Shown in pieces: positions 25,355-33,146 of a DNA stretch of 64,000 nucleotides (positions within the stretch are counted from its first letter, which is position 1; each line of letters opens with the position of its first letter). A program made the position numbers and the translations under genes. Source of the stretch: Bradyrhizobium sp. WSM3983 (lineage in GTDB: Bacteria > Pseudomonadota > Alphaproteobacteria > Rhizobiales > Xanthobacteraceae); NCBI RefSeq assembly GCF_000473045.1, contig NZ_AXAY01000006.1, positions 62,001-126,000 on the forward strand. Direction: 5' to 3'. The notes under the pieces were generated by a model. The model was not told the DNA's origin, searched no databases, and was given only the letters and a program-made list of their open reading frames with translations.

Positions 25355-27277
25355 ATGCAATTCCATCTCAATGGATTCCAGCCGGGCGACCCCGAAATCG
25401 CCGATCCCGCCGAGCGCGTTCAGGCCTCGGGCGCTATCGGCGCCGTGCCTGACGAGGTCGATGTCCTCATCGTCGGCTGTGGCCCCGCGGGGCTGACGCT
25501 CGCGGCCCAGCTCGCGCAATTCCCAGATATCAAGACCTGCATCGTCGAGCAGAAGCCGGGCCGGCTCTCGGTCGGCCAGGCCGACGGCGTCGCCTGCCGC
25601 ACCATGGAGATGTTCCATGCCTATGGCTTCAGCGAGCGCGTGCTGAAGGAAGCCTATTGGGTCAACGAGACGACGTTCTGGAAGCCGGACGAGCGCGCGC
25701 CGGAGAACATCGTCCGCAGCGGTCGCGTGCAGGACGTCGAGGACGGGCTGTCGGAATTCCCGCACGTCATCCTCAACCAGGCGCGCATCCATGACGGCTT
25801 CCTCGACGTCATGCGCAAGTCGCCGGCCAAGCTCGAGCCCTATTACGGAAGGCGTCTGCTCGACCTCCAGGTCGATGCGGCCGCGGGGCCGGTCGACCAT
25901 GCCGTGACCGTGCAGCTCGAACGCGTCGATGCGGCGAACGCGGGCAAGGTCGAGACGATCAAGGCGCGCTACGTCGTCGGTTGCGATGGCGCGCGCAGCA
26001 CGGTGCGCAAATCGATCGGCCGCGAACTGCACGGCGACTCCGCCAACCACGCCTGGGGCGTGATGGACGTGCTGGCGGTGACCGATTTCCCCGATATCCG
26101 CTTCAAGGCCCTGATCCAGTCGGCGAAGGACGGCAGCCTTCTCATCATTCCGCGCGAGGGCGGCTACATGGTCCGCCTCTATGTCGAGCTCGCAAAGCTC
26201 GACGTCGGCGAGCGCGTCGCCAACCGCAACATCACGGCCGACGACGTGATCGCCAAGGCGCAGCGGATCCTTACGCCGCACAAGCTCGAAGTGAAGGAGA
26301 TCGCCTGGTGGTCGGTCTACGAGATCGGCCAGCGCCTGACCGACAAGTTCGACGACGTGCCGGAAGCCGAGATCGCGACGCGGCTACCGCGTATCTTCAT
26401 CGCAGGCGATGCCTGCCATACCCACAGTCCGAAGGCCGGGCAGGGCATGAACGTCTCGATGCAGGATGCCTTCAATCTCGGCTGGAAGCTCGCCGCCGTG
26501 CTGCGGAAGCAGAGCGCACCGAGCCTGCTGCATTCCTATTCGGCCGAGCGGCAGGCGGTGGCGAAGGAGCTGATCGATTTCGATCGTGAATGGGCAGGGA
26601 TCCTGGCCTCGGCCGCCAAGGCAGGCGGCGCAGACGCAGCGAAGACGCAGGACTATTTCGTCAGGCACGGCCGCTACACGGCCGGTACTGCGACGCATTA
26701 CACGCCGTCGATCCTCACCGGCGAAGCCTCGCATCAGCATCTCGCGCAAGGCTTCGTGATCGGCAAGCGCTTCCATTCCGCGCCTGTCATCCGACTTGGC
26801 GACGCCAAGCCCGTGCACCTCGGCCATGCGGCGCAGGCCGATGGCCGCTTCCGCATCTATGCGTTTTCTCCCGCTGAGAATCCCGCGGCGTCAAGCTCGG
26901 CCATTCGTGCCTTGTGCAATTTCCTCGCCGAGTCCCGGAAATCACCGACCCGGCGATATACGCCCGTTGGAGCCGACATCGACGGCGTGATCGATCTGCG
27001 CGCGGTGTTTCAGCAGGATCATCGCGATCTCGCCATCGAGGATATGCCGCCGATGTTGCTCCCAGGCAAAGGCCGTTACGGCTTGTACGACTACGAAAAG
27101 ATGTTTTGTCCGGACGTCAAGGGCGGCCACGACGTTTTCTCGATGCGCGGCATCGATCGGAAGACCGGTTGCATGGTCGTGGTGCGGCCGGATCAATACG
27201 TCGCGCAGGTGCTGCCGCTCAGCGATTTTGCTGCGCTCGCTGCGTATTTCGACGGCTTCATGTTGCAGGTGAGATGA
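25355..27277 (+). CDS. mobA: FAD-dependent aromatic hydroxylase, probable 3-hydroxybenzoate 4-monooxygenase
   Basis: Group A flavin monooxygenase of 640 residues that would hydroxylate a phenolic ring with NADPH and O2. The N-terminal FAD-binding fold shows VLIVGCGPAGLTLAAQLA (about 36-53), the DG motif YVVGCDGARSTVRKSIG and the second FAD motif IFIAGDACHTHSPKAGQGMN. A C-terminal thioredoxin-like domain (about 470-640) is typical of phenol hydroxylase and MobA. Length equals that of known MobA proteins, and the divergent MarR gene matches the mobR-mobA arrangement. The ATG at 25355 has GGGAGAGG upstream. The exact substrate remains inferred. Confidence 0.85.
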   Translation: MQFHLNGFQPGDPEIADPAERVQASGAIGAVPDEVDVLIVGCGPAGLTLAAQLAQFPDIKTCIVEQKPGRLSVGQADGVACRTMEMFHAYGFSERVLKEAYWVNETTFWKPDERAPENIVRSGRVQDVEDGLSEFPHVILNQARIHDGFLDVMRKSPAKLEPYYGRRLLDLQVDAAAGPVDHAVTVQLERVDAANAGKVETIKARYVVGCDGARSTVRKSIGRELHGDSANHAWGVMDVLAVTDFPDIRFKALIQSAKDGSLLIIPREGGYMVRLYVELAKLDVGERVANRNITADDVIAKAQRILTPHKLEVKEIAWWSVYEIGQRLTDKFDDVPEAEIATRLPRIFIAGDACHTHSPKAGQGMNVSMQDAFNLGWKLAAVLRKQSAPSLLHSYSAERQAVAKELIDFDREWAGILASAAKAGGADAAKTQDYFVRHGRYTAGTATHYTPSILTGEASHQHLAQGFVIGKRFHSAPVIRLGDAKPVHLGHAAQADGRFRIYAFSPAENPAASSSAIRALCNFLAESRKSPTRRYTPVGADIDGVIDLRAVFQQDHRDLAIEDMPPMLLPGKGRYGLYDYEKMFCPDVKGGHDVFSMRGIDRKTGCMVVVRPDQYVAQVLPLSDFAALAAYFDGFMLQVR

Positions 27278-27428
27278 GGTTTATCCGCCAGCGCCTTTTG
27301 GCCGATGAATGGCGGATGAATATTGAACTCGGTACGGCGTGTTTCTCAATCTTTCGGCTGATGCGACCTCTGCGCGCGGAACGCTTCATTCCGCTCGCGC
27401 GTTCCGCCTCTCAAAGGAGGACTACGCC

Positions 27429-28412
27429 ATGAGACTGAGAACAGCTTTAGTTGCCGCATTGCTGCTCGCGCCGACGGCCGCATTGGCCGCGCCGGGCATC
27501 GTCACCGTCTCGACCGGTCTGCGCGCCGGGCCGGGTGCGGGCTTTCCCCTGGTCGATCGCGTCCCCGAGGGCGCCCGCGTCAACATCCATGGTTGCCTGC
27601 GCGGCAATGCCTGGTGTGACGTGAGCTTCTCCGACGATCGCGGCTGGGTGTCGTCGCAATATCTCGAATATCTCTACCGCAATCACTACGTCTATCTGCC
27701 TGACTATGCCGACGAGGTCGACGTGCCTGTCGTCCCCTTCGTGCTGAGCTCGTACTGGTCGAGCTATTACGAGGGTCGCCCCTGGTATCGCCGCCACGCC
27801 TACTGGAATAATTACTGGACCTCGCATGAACGCTTCGCGACGCGGCTAACCATCGACCCGCGCGCCGCCCGGATCGGTCGTGCGGCGACGCGTGACGCTG
27901 CAGTTGCGCTCGGCCGCGACGCGCATGCCAAGGGCAATGTCACGGTCTCCGGCCGGGATGCCGCGACGGCGCGGCACGATGCGGCCATCGCCAAGCACGA
28001 CGCTGCGGTGGGCGTCGATCGGAATCGGACCGAACGGAGCCAGCGTTTCGTCAACGAGCGGACCGCGGTGCAGGGTCGCAATCCCCGTGATGCGCAGGCG
28101 CGCATGATGCACGAACACGCGGCAAGCCGCGCCGCCGCACGCACGCAACCGACCGCGGTGCGCGCGCAACCGATGGCACGCGCGCATGAGGCGCCGCGCG
28201 TGTCGGCTGCGCCGGCGGCCCGGCCAGCGCCACATGTCGCTCAGCCGAATGTCAGCCATGGTGCGCCGATGAATGCGCATGCGCAGATGCCGGCGCCGCG
28301 AGCGGCTGCGCCTGCACCTGCGATGCCGCATCCCGGTGGAGGCGGTGGCACTCCGCATATCAGTGCGGCCCCGCACGGCGGCGGCCCCGGCGGCGGTCAC
28401 GAGAAGCATTAG
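27429..28412 (+). CDS. Secreted SH3-domain protein with Ala/His-rich C-terminus
   Basis: 327 residues from the ATG at 27429, which has AAAGGAGG upstream and opens a signal peptide (MRLRTALVAALLLAPTAALA). A bacterial SH3 domain follows (VTVSTGLRAGPGAGFPLVDR to DRGWVSSQYLEYLY, about 25-85), a fold that usually binds peptidoglycan or peptides. A Tyr-rich segment leads to a long low-complexity part with repeated ARHDAAIAKHDAA-like units and a final Pro/Ala/His/Gly-rich tail. The low-complexity half is probably disordered. A strong terminator follows the stop. Confidence 0.85.
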   Translation: MRLRTALVAALLLAPTAALAAPGIVTVSTGLRAGPGAGFPLVDRVPEGARVNIHGCLRGNAWCDVSFSDDRGWVSSQYLEYLYRNHYVYLPDYADEVDVPVVPFVLSSYWSSYYEGRPWYRRHAYWNNYWTSHERFATRLTIDPRAARIGRAATRDAAVALGRDAHAKGNVTVSGRDAATARHDAAIAKHDAAVGVDRNRTERSQRFVNERTAVQGRNPRDAQARMMHEHAASRAAARTQPTAVRAQPMARAHEAPRVSAAPAARPAPHVAQPNVSHGAPMNAHAQMPAPRAAAPAPAMPHPGGGGGTPHISAAPHGGGPGGGHEKH

Positions 28413-28424
28413 CATTTGCCAACG

Positions 28425-28454
28425 AAAGCCCGGCCTTCGCGCCGGGCTTTTGCT
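28425..28454 (+). terminator. Rho-independent terminator after the SH3-protein gene
   Basis: A perfect 10-bp stem, AAAGCCCGGC (28425-28434) with GCCGGGCTTT (28441-28450), 6-nt loop CTTCGC, ending in a T-run. Confidence 0.85.
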
Positions 28455-28581
28455 TGGGTTGCGCCAGTTCCGTGCGCGTACAATTTAAGGAAGTTCTTCG
28501 CGGGCAGATTTCATCGATCGTAATATGTGTATTCAAAGCTGTAAGCATCCACTCGGGGCAGCGGGGCAACGGGAGGATGAA

Positions 28582-28860
28582 ATGAAACAGAGTCAGGCGG
28601 AGTCGCGCCGCCAAAATGTCGCGAAGCGATCGATGACCAAAGAGGCCAAGCAACTGTCCGGACTGATTGCCGGATTGCGCAAATCCCTTGACGGCATCCA
28701 CAAGGAGCGGACGAGCACAAAGCTCTCCGGCGCCGAGATGGGTCTGCTCGACGAGCGCCGCAACAATTTGTTGCTCACCATTGCTGCTCTGGACGACCGT
28801 CTATCGGCTGTGCAGGGCCTGATCGATCTCGGCCGTCCACACGTCATCCGTGTCCACTGA
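28582..28860 (+). CDS. Small coiled-coil hypothetical protein, 92 aa
   Basis: Basic helical protein from the ATG at 28582, which has GGGAGGAT upstream; the ATG at 28525 lacks a ribosome-binding site. It has long predicted helices (EAKQLSGLIAGLRKSLDGIH and LLDERRNNLLLTIAALDDRL) and no Cys or catalytic motif. It could be a small coiled-coil adaptor or a DNA-associated protein. No family was recognised. It is monocistronic after the strong terminator. Confidence 0.65.
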   Translation: MKQSQAESRRQNVAKRSMTKEAKQLSGLIAGLRKSLDGIHKERTSTKLSGAEMGLLDERRNNLLLTIAALDDRLSAVQGLIDLGRPHVIRVH

Positions 28861-29128
28861 GCGGATCGCTAAGCATGATCGGCTCCGTCGCGGCGGCGAT
28901 GGACCGGCGCCCGGCTGGCGGCTGCGGGCAATGGCGGCGAACAAGCTCCCGACAAGCAGAATCGCATCGATGGTGCGGCGGGTGATTGACCTCCGTCGCT
29001 CGGCTGGAACCGGTTCCGGCGCACAATGCTGCCGCGGACGGCACCAAATTGCCACGCTCCCGGCGAATTGCCGCCAAAGCCCGCTGCCACGACGAGAACG
29101 GGTGCAGGGCAACGCTAGGGGATGCGCA

Positions 29129-29308
29129 TTGGCCTATAAAATGATCGCAGAACGCGATAATGAGAAGTGCAGTTTTGCCCGCGAGAGCCGGTTGCTCATC
29201 GTGGCGAAGGCGAAGGTTTGGGCGAGCGAAGGGTGGCGGGTCGTCATCACCGATCAGGACGGCAAGGCCTATACTCCGCCCGAGTTCGATCAGTTGCTGG
29301 CGGCGTGA
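29129..29308 (+). CDS. Small hypothetical protein, 59 aa
   Basis: The sequence LAYKMIAERDNEKCSFARES, then VAKAKVWASEGWRVVITDQD and PPEFDQLLAA looks like a compact alpha/beta domain, a type I have seen repeatedly as a small protein in Bradyrhizobium. The likely start is the TTG at 29129 behind AGGGG; the ATG at 29141 is the alternative. The upstream part of the open frame (from 28850) is Arg-rich and looks non-coding. Its function is unknown. Confidence 0.6.
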   Translation: MAYKMIAERDNEKCSFARESRLLIVAKAKVWASEGWRVVITDQDGKAYTPPEFDQLLAA

Positions 29309-29333
29309 TCGCAGAACGGGCTAGGGGACGACA

Positions 29334-29711
29334 TTGACAGCGTTAATTCGACCGGGGCGCGAACTCATCGCGCCTCCAGTGATTCTTGGGACTATTGCCG
29401 CGGCCGCGATCGTGCTGACGGCACCGCTTGCATCCGCGCAAAATCTCGACGCCGGCAAGTCGCCCGAAAAGCTGTTCGCCGACGGTTGCACGGCCTGCCA
29501 TCGCAGTCCGCGGGGGCTTGCGAAGGGGCGCATGAGCCTGACCCTGTCATGGTTCCTGTCGGACCATTATGCGACCAGCTCCGACAGCGCCAAGGCGCTC
29601 GCGGCCTATCTGGTGTCGGTCGATACGCCGCCCCCAGGTGCTCCGGCGAAGTCTGGCGCAAAGTCAGCCCGGTCCAAGCCGCGTCCGCTAAAGCCGGCGC
29701 AGAGCCAATAG
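29334..29711 (+). CDS. Small secreted c-type cytochrome-like protein
   Basis: 125 residues from a TTG at 29334 behind AGGGGACG. After a signal peptide (about 12-35) the mature protein has one CxxCH haem site, GCTACHRSPRG, a possible Met ligand in KGRMSLTLSWFLSDHY, and a Lys/Pro-rich tail. The part after the haem motif is shorter than in class I cytochromes, as in small alphaproteobacterial cytochrome-c-like proteins. It is predicted to be periplasmic, attached through the Ccm system; the electron partner is unknown. Confidence 0.78.
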   Translation: MTALIRPGRELIAPPVILGTIAAAAIVLTAPLASAQNLDAGKSPEKLFADGCTACHRSPRGLAKGRMSLTLSWFLSDHYATSSDSAKALAAYLVSVDTPPPGAPAKSGAKSARSKPRPLKPAQSQ

Positions 29712-29722
29712 TCGTCGCCCGG

Positions 29723-30292
29723 CTACCCGCGCCGATAGGTTTGCGCGATCAGGCGGTCGTGCACGGCGCGCAGATCGGCGTTCATGCGGGTCTGTCCCGT
29801 CGAGACGAAGGACAGCCAGGCGCCGTCTGCGGCCAGGCGCACGATCTGGAGCTCTGGCGCCGCATCGGTGGCGCGGTGACGTTTCAGGCGCGCCTTCATC
29901 CAGTCGTTCCACAGCTTGCGCAGCGACGGGTCGGTGACGACCACCATGCTCAGCGCCGCCCAGGGCGTGGCGAAGCCGAACGCCTTGCCGGTGAACACCG
30001 CATTGACATAGGCGCGTGTAAAACTACCGCGTGGCTTCGGGTCCGCTTCGATGGCCGCGTCGATCTCGGCATCGACGCGGGCGAGCAGATCTGCGAAGAG
30101 GCCCTCGATCAGCGCCTGCTTGCTTCCGAAATGATGAAACAGCCCGCCCTTGGTGACGCCTGCCGCCGCTGCCACCGCTTGCACCGTGACGCCGGAGACG
30201 CCGTGGTCCATGGCGATAGAGGCGGCGTGGTCGAGCAGGGCGCGCCGCACCTGTTCGGGCTGCTTGGCGCGGGTATAGGCACTCACCGGCAT
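29723..30292 (-). CDS. TetR-family repressor of the adjacent SMR pump
   Basis: 189-residue TetR protein: the N-terminal helix-turn-helix VTVQAVAAAAGVTKGGLFHHFGSKQALIEGLF is intact (recognition part GVTKGGLFHHF), followed by a helical ligand-binding domain. The ATG at 30292 overlaps the stop of the upstream SMR gene by one base (TGATG), so the two are translated together. The operator-like repeat upstream of the SMR gene suggests autoregulation of the pair in response to a cationic drug or dye. Confidence 0.88.
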   Translation of the reverse strand: MPVSAYTRAKQPEQVRRALLDHAASIAMDHGVSGVTVQAVAAAAGVTKGGLFHHFGSKQALIEGLFADLLARVDAEIDAAIEADPKPRGSFTRAYVNAVFTGKAFGFATPWAALSMVVVTDPSLRKLWNDWMKARLKRHRATDAAPELQIVRLAADGAWLSFVSTGQTRMNADLRAVHDRLIAQTYRRG

Positions 30293-30636
30293 CAATGCGC
30301 CGTCGTCTGCGAGAACAGGTTGATGACCACGACCCCGGAGACGATCAGCCCGATACCGACGAAGGCTGCGGCGTCGAGCATCTGGCGGAACAGCACGAAG
30401 GAGACGGTGGCGGTGAGGATGATGCCGACCCCGCCCCAGATCGCATAGGCGATGCTCAGGGGGATCACGCGGATCGCGACCGACAGCGCGTAGAACGAGG
30501 CGACGTAGAACAGCACCATCGCCAGCGTCGGCCAGGGCCGCGTGAATTGCGCGGACTGCTGCAGGAAGGCGGACGCCGTCACCTCGCATACGATGGCGAG
30601 GGCAAGTGCAGCATAGGCATTGAAGGCGGACGTCAT
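30292..30636 (-). CDS. Small multidrug resistance (SMR) efflux protein
   Basis: 114-residue protein with four transmembrane helices, starting MTSAFNAYAALALAIVCEVT. The conserved Glu in the first helix (IVCEV) is the proton/drug-coupling residue, and YAIWGGVGIILTA in helix 3 matches EmrE/QacE-type SMR pumps. An ATG at 30747 in frame adds a non-hydrophobic stretch and was rejected. It functions as an antiparallel or paired dimer in the inner membrane. Together with its coupled TetR gene it forms a self-regulated efflux unit; the SMR subtype (quaternary amine or guanidinium) cannot be determined. Confidence 0.92.
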   Translation of the reverse strand: MTSAFNAYAALALAIVCEVTASAFLQQSAQFTRPWPTLAMVLFYVASFYALSVAIRVIPLSIAYAIWGGVGIILTATVSFVLFRQMLDAAAFVGIGLIVSGVVVINLFSQTTAH

Positions 30637-30663
30637 GGCGATCTCGATCGTGGCGCGCGAAAG

Positions 30664-30681
30664 ATACCGCACGGTAGGTAT
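30664..30681. promoter_or_regulatory. TetR-type operator candidate upstream of the SMR-tetR operon
   Basis: TACCG-CA-CGGTA (30665-30676) is a perfect inverted repeat, and a second pair ATACC/GGTAT (30664-30668 with 30677-30681) overlaps it. It lies 28 bp upstream of the SMR start. Confidence 0.6.
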
Positions 30682-30864
30682 GTTTAGCAGCGCAACATGA
30701 CTTTTGTCGGGAGCAAATATCACGTGTGAGTGACGGGCCTGCGACAAGGCGGAATCTGACGACCTCAGGGGGCGAGATTGCCAGACGTGTCGCCGACAAC
30801 ACGAAGCCGCCGCGCGACGAATCGCACGGCGGCTCCGAGGTGACGCGGGCTGTTCGATGCGGCC

Positions 30865-31530
30865 CTAGTTGATCCGCACGGTGAGTTCGACGTCCTCGGC
30901 AAAGGGCGTGGACATGTAGCCGTTGCCGGGCTTGCGGACGCGCGCGAGATAGTCGGGGCTGAAGTCGGCGTTGTCGGCGACGATGACCGCGCCCGGCTTC
31001 AGACGGTCTTCGACCAGATCGAGGATGTCCGGGTAGAGCGCCTTGGCGCCATCGAGCAGCACGAGATCGATCTGATCGGGCAGATCCTTGCTCAGCGTCT
31101 TCAGCGCATCGCCTTCTCGGATTTCGACGAGATCGATCAGTCCGCCATCCCGAAGATTTTCCCGTGCCCGCGCCGCCTTGGATGGCTCGAACTCGCTGGT
31201 GATGAGCCTTCCCCCGCCATTGTCGCGCAAGCCTGCGGCCAAATGCAGGGTCGAGATGCCGAACGAGGTGCCGAACTCGACGATCATCTTCGCGCGCGAG
31301 CTGCGCACCAGCATGTAGAGCAGCTGACCGGTCTCGCGCGAGACCGCGAGCGGGGCGTCCTTCAGGCGTGCGTAGAGGTCGCGGTAATCGCTCTTGCTCT
31401 GCATCATCTGGGCGCGATCGGTGTCGCTCAGGTCGGCGAAAACGGCTTGCGTTGCGCCGCGTGCGGCTTCGTCCTGATCGAACAGGCGATCCAGCAGTGG
31501 CGCAAGCGAGGTGATGGTTGGGGCGGTCAT
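30865..31530 (-). CDS. SAM-dependent O-methyltransferase
   Basis: 221-residue Rossmann-fold enzyme of the catechol/caffeoyl-CoA O-methyltransferase group. Motif I reads MIVEFGTSFGISTLHLAAGL, the acidic SAM-ribose contact follows in LITSEFEPSK, and the metal/catalytic segment is DLVLLDGAKALYPDILDLVE, with VIVADNADF after it. The ATG at 31530 is preceded by GGAGACACC. It is cytoplasmic. A TetR-type regulator diverges from it across 98 bp and probably controls it. The substrate is probably a small phenol or catechol, by family only. Confidence 0.88.
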   Translation of the reverse strand: MTAPTITSLAPLLDRLFDQDEAARGATQAVFADLSDTDRAQMMQSKSDYRDLYARLKDAPLAVSRETGQLLYMLVRSSRAKMIVEFGTSFGISTLHLAAGLRDNGGGRLITSEFEPSKAARARENLRDGGLIDLVEIREGDALKTLSKDLPDQIDLVLLDGAKALYPDILDLVEDRLKPGAVIVADNADFSPDYLARVRKPGNGYMSTPFAEDVELTVRIN

Positions 31531-31628
31531 TCGGTGTCTCCAGTGTTCGCGGAAAAGCGCGTGCTTGCGTGCGAACTGAAATACGACTAATTCGTCGCGT
31601 TTCCTATTCGCATTCCCCCGAGCGCACC

Positions 31629-32273
31629 ATGGCCGATCGTCGAAGTCGTTCAGTTTCCTCACGAAAACAGCCGCAACAGGCCCGCTCCAACGAGCTGGTG
31701 GCAGCCATTCTGAATGCCGCTGTTCAGGTCCTGGCGAAGGAAGGGGCACAGCGTTTTACCACCGCGCGGGTGGCGGAGCGGGCCGGGGTGAGCGTCGGAT
31801 CGCTCTACCAATATTTTCCGAACAAGGCGGCAATCCTGTTCCGCCTCCAGAGCGACGAGTGGCGAAGCACGAGCGAGCTCCTGCGCGGCATTCTCGCGGA
31901 CCAGACGAAGCCGCCCCCGGCACGGCTGCGCGCGCTGGTTCACGCCTTCATTCGCTCCGAATGCGAGGAGGCTGCGATCCGCGGCGCGCTCAGCGATGCC
32001 GCGCCGCTCTATCGCGATGCGCCCGAGGCACAGGACGCACGAGCGGCCGGCGTGGGCATCGTCGCGGCCTTCATGCGCGAGGCTCTGCCAAAGGCCACGG
32101 AGGCAACGCGCGAGCTCGCCGGGGAGCTGATCAAGACGACGCTGGCCGAGGTCGGTAAGCGGTTCTCGGAAACGCCGCGCGGCGAGGCGGAGATCGCGCG
32201 TCATGCCGACGGGCTGGCCGACATGTTTTGCGCCTATCTCGACAAGCTTGCAGGCCGCGGAAATCATTCCTGA
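31629..32273 (+). CDS. TetR-family transcriptional regulator
   Basis: 214 residues starting MADRRSRSVSSRKQPQQARS at the ATG 31629. The helix-turn-helix is RVAERAGVSVGSLYQYFPNK, strongly TetR-like, and the ligand-binding part is helical (LRALVHAFIRSECEEAAIRG). It diverges from the O-methyltransferase gene; between them CGAC-N6-GTCG (31584-31597) is a weak operator candidate. The pyridoxal kinase gene starts 52 bp downstream on the same strand, but its function is unrelated. Confidence 0.9.
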   Translation: MADRRSRSVSSRKQPQQARSNELVAAILNAAVQVLAKEGAQRFTTARVAERAGVSVGSLYQYFPNKAAILFRLQSDEWRSTSELLRGILADQTKPPPARLRALVHAFIRSECEEAAIRGALSDAAPLYRDAPEAQDARAAGVGIVAAFMREALPKATEATRELAGELIKTTLAEVGKRFSETPRGEAEIARHADGLADMFCAYLDKLAGRGNHS

Positions 32274-32325
32274 CATCCTCGGGCTACGCTTGCACTGCGG
32301 AGCAATTGCTTTTACGGACCTCTGC

Positions 32326-33138
32326 ATGCTCGTCATCTCGATTCAAAGCCAGGTGGTCCATGGCCACGTCGGCAACAGCGCGGCGGTCCACGCGATGCAG
32401 GCGGAGGGCGTGAACGTCGCTGCGGTGCCGACGACGCTGCTGTCGAACCATCCGCGCTATCCGACCTTGCGTGGGCGGGTGCTCGACGCTGAGCTGGTCG
32501 CCGATCTGCTGCGAGGTGTCGAGGAGCGGGACCTTGTCGATGAGGCGGCCGTGCTCGTCACCGGCTATCTCGGCTCGCCCGACAACGCGCTCGTCATCGC
32601 CGATTTTGTCGAGCGGGCGCTGTCGCGCAATTCGAAGCTCGTCTATCTCTGCGATCCCGTCATCGGCGACGACGGCCGCGTCTATGTCGCCGACGGCATT
32701 TTGGATGTGGTCCGGCACCGCTTGTTGCCCGCCGCACACCTGATCACGCCGAACCAGTTCGAGCTCGAGCTGCTCACGGGCGTCAAGATCGCTGACACGG
32801 ACGGCCTGCGTGCAGCAGCGGCGGCGATCGCGGGACAACGGCGGATCGACGTCGTTGCCACCGGCTGCACGCTCACCGACACCGCAGCGGGGCAGGTGGA
32901 GACGATCCTGTGCGCTGACGGGCAATTGTCGCGCTTAGCGACGCCGCGCCTGCCGATCCGTCCCTATGGCACTGGTGATCTCCTCACTGGCCTGATCGCG
33001 GCGCATCTTGCCAAGAGTACGGCGATCGAAGCGGCGGTGCGGCTTGCGGTCGAGACAATCTTTGCCGTGCTCGTTCGCACCCAGCAAGCAGGATCGGCCG
33101 AGATGCGTCTCGTGCCGTTGCCGTCGTCAGGCACGTAG
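32326..33138 (+). CDS. pdxY: Pyridoxal kinase PdxY
   Basis: Salvage enzyme phosphorylating pyridoxal (vitamin B6) with ATP, 270 residues of the ribokinase-like fold. MLVISIQSQVVHGHVGNSAA is the typical PdxY/PdxK start, VTGYLGSPDNA and VYLCDPVIGDDGRVYV carry the substrate pocket, and the anion-hole/catalytic segment is PYGTGDLLTGLIAAHL, with Asp as the base. The ATG at 32326 was chosen over an earlier in-frame ATG inside the tetR gene. It is cytoplasmic. Confidence 0.93.
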   Translation: MLVISIQSQVVHGHVGNSAAVHAMQAEGVNVAAVPTTLLSNHPRYPTLRGRVLDAELVADLLRGVEERDLVDEAAVLVTGYLGSPDNALVIADFVERALSRNSKLVYLCDPVIGDDGRVYVADGILDVVRHRLLPAAHLITPNQFELELLTGVKIADTDGLRAAAAAIAGQRRIDVVATGCTLTDTAAGQVETILCADGQLSRLATPRLPIRPYGTGDLLTGLIAAHLAKSTAIEAAVRLAVETIFAVLVRTQQAGSAEMRLVPLPSSGT

Positions 33139-33146
33139 GACCTGGA

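Noticed and set aside
24793..25371. Full-length 192-residue start for the MobR-like gene
   Set aside because: It would include its own operator and overlap the hydroxylase gene; the TTG at 25251 has a proper ribosome-binding site.
28801..29112. Minus-strand frame with a short hydrophobic stretch (IDAILLVGSLFAAIA)
   Set aside because: It lacks a start and ribosome-binding site and overlaps the end of a supported gene; possibly a relic, but not callable.
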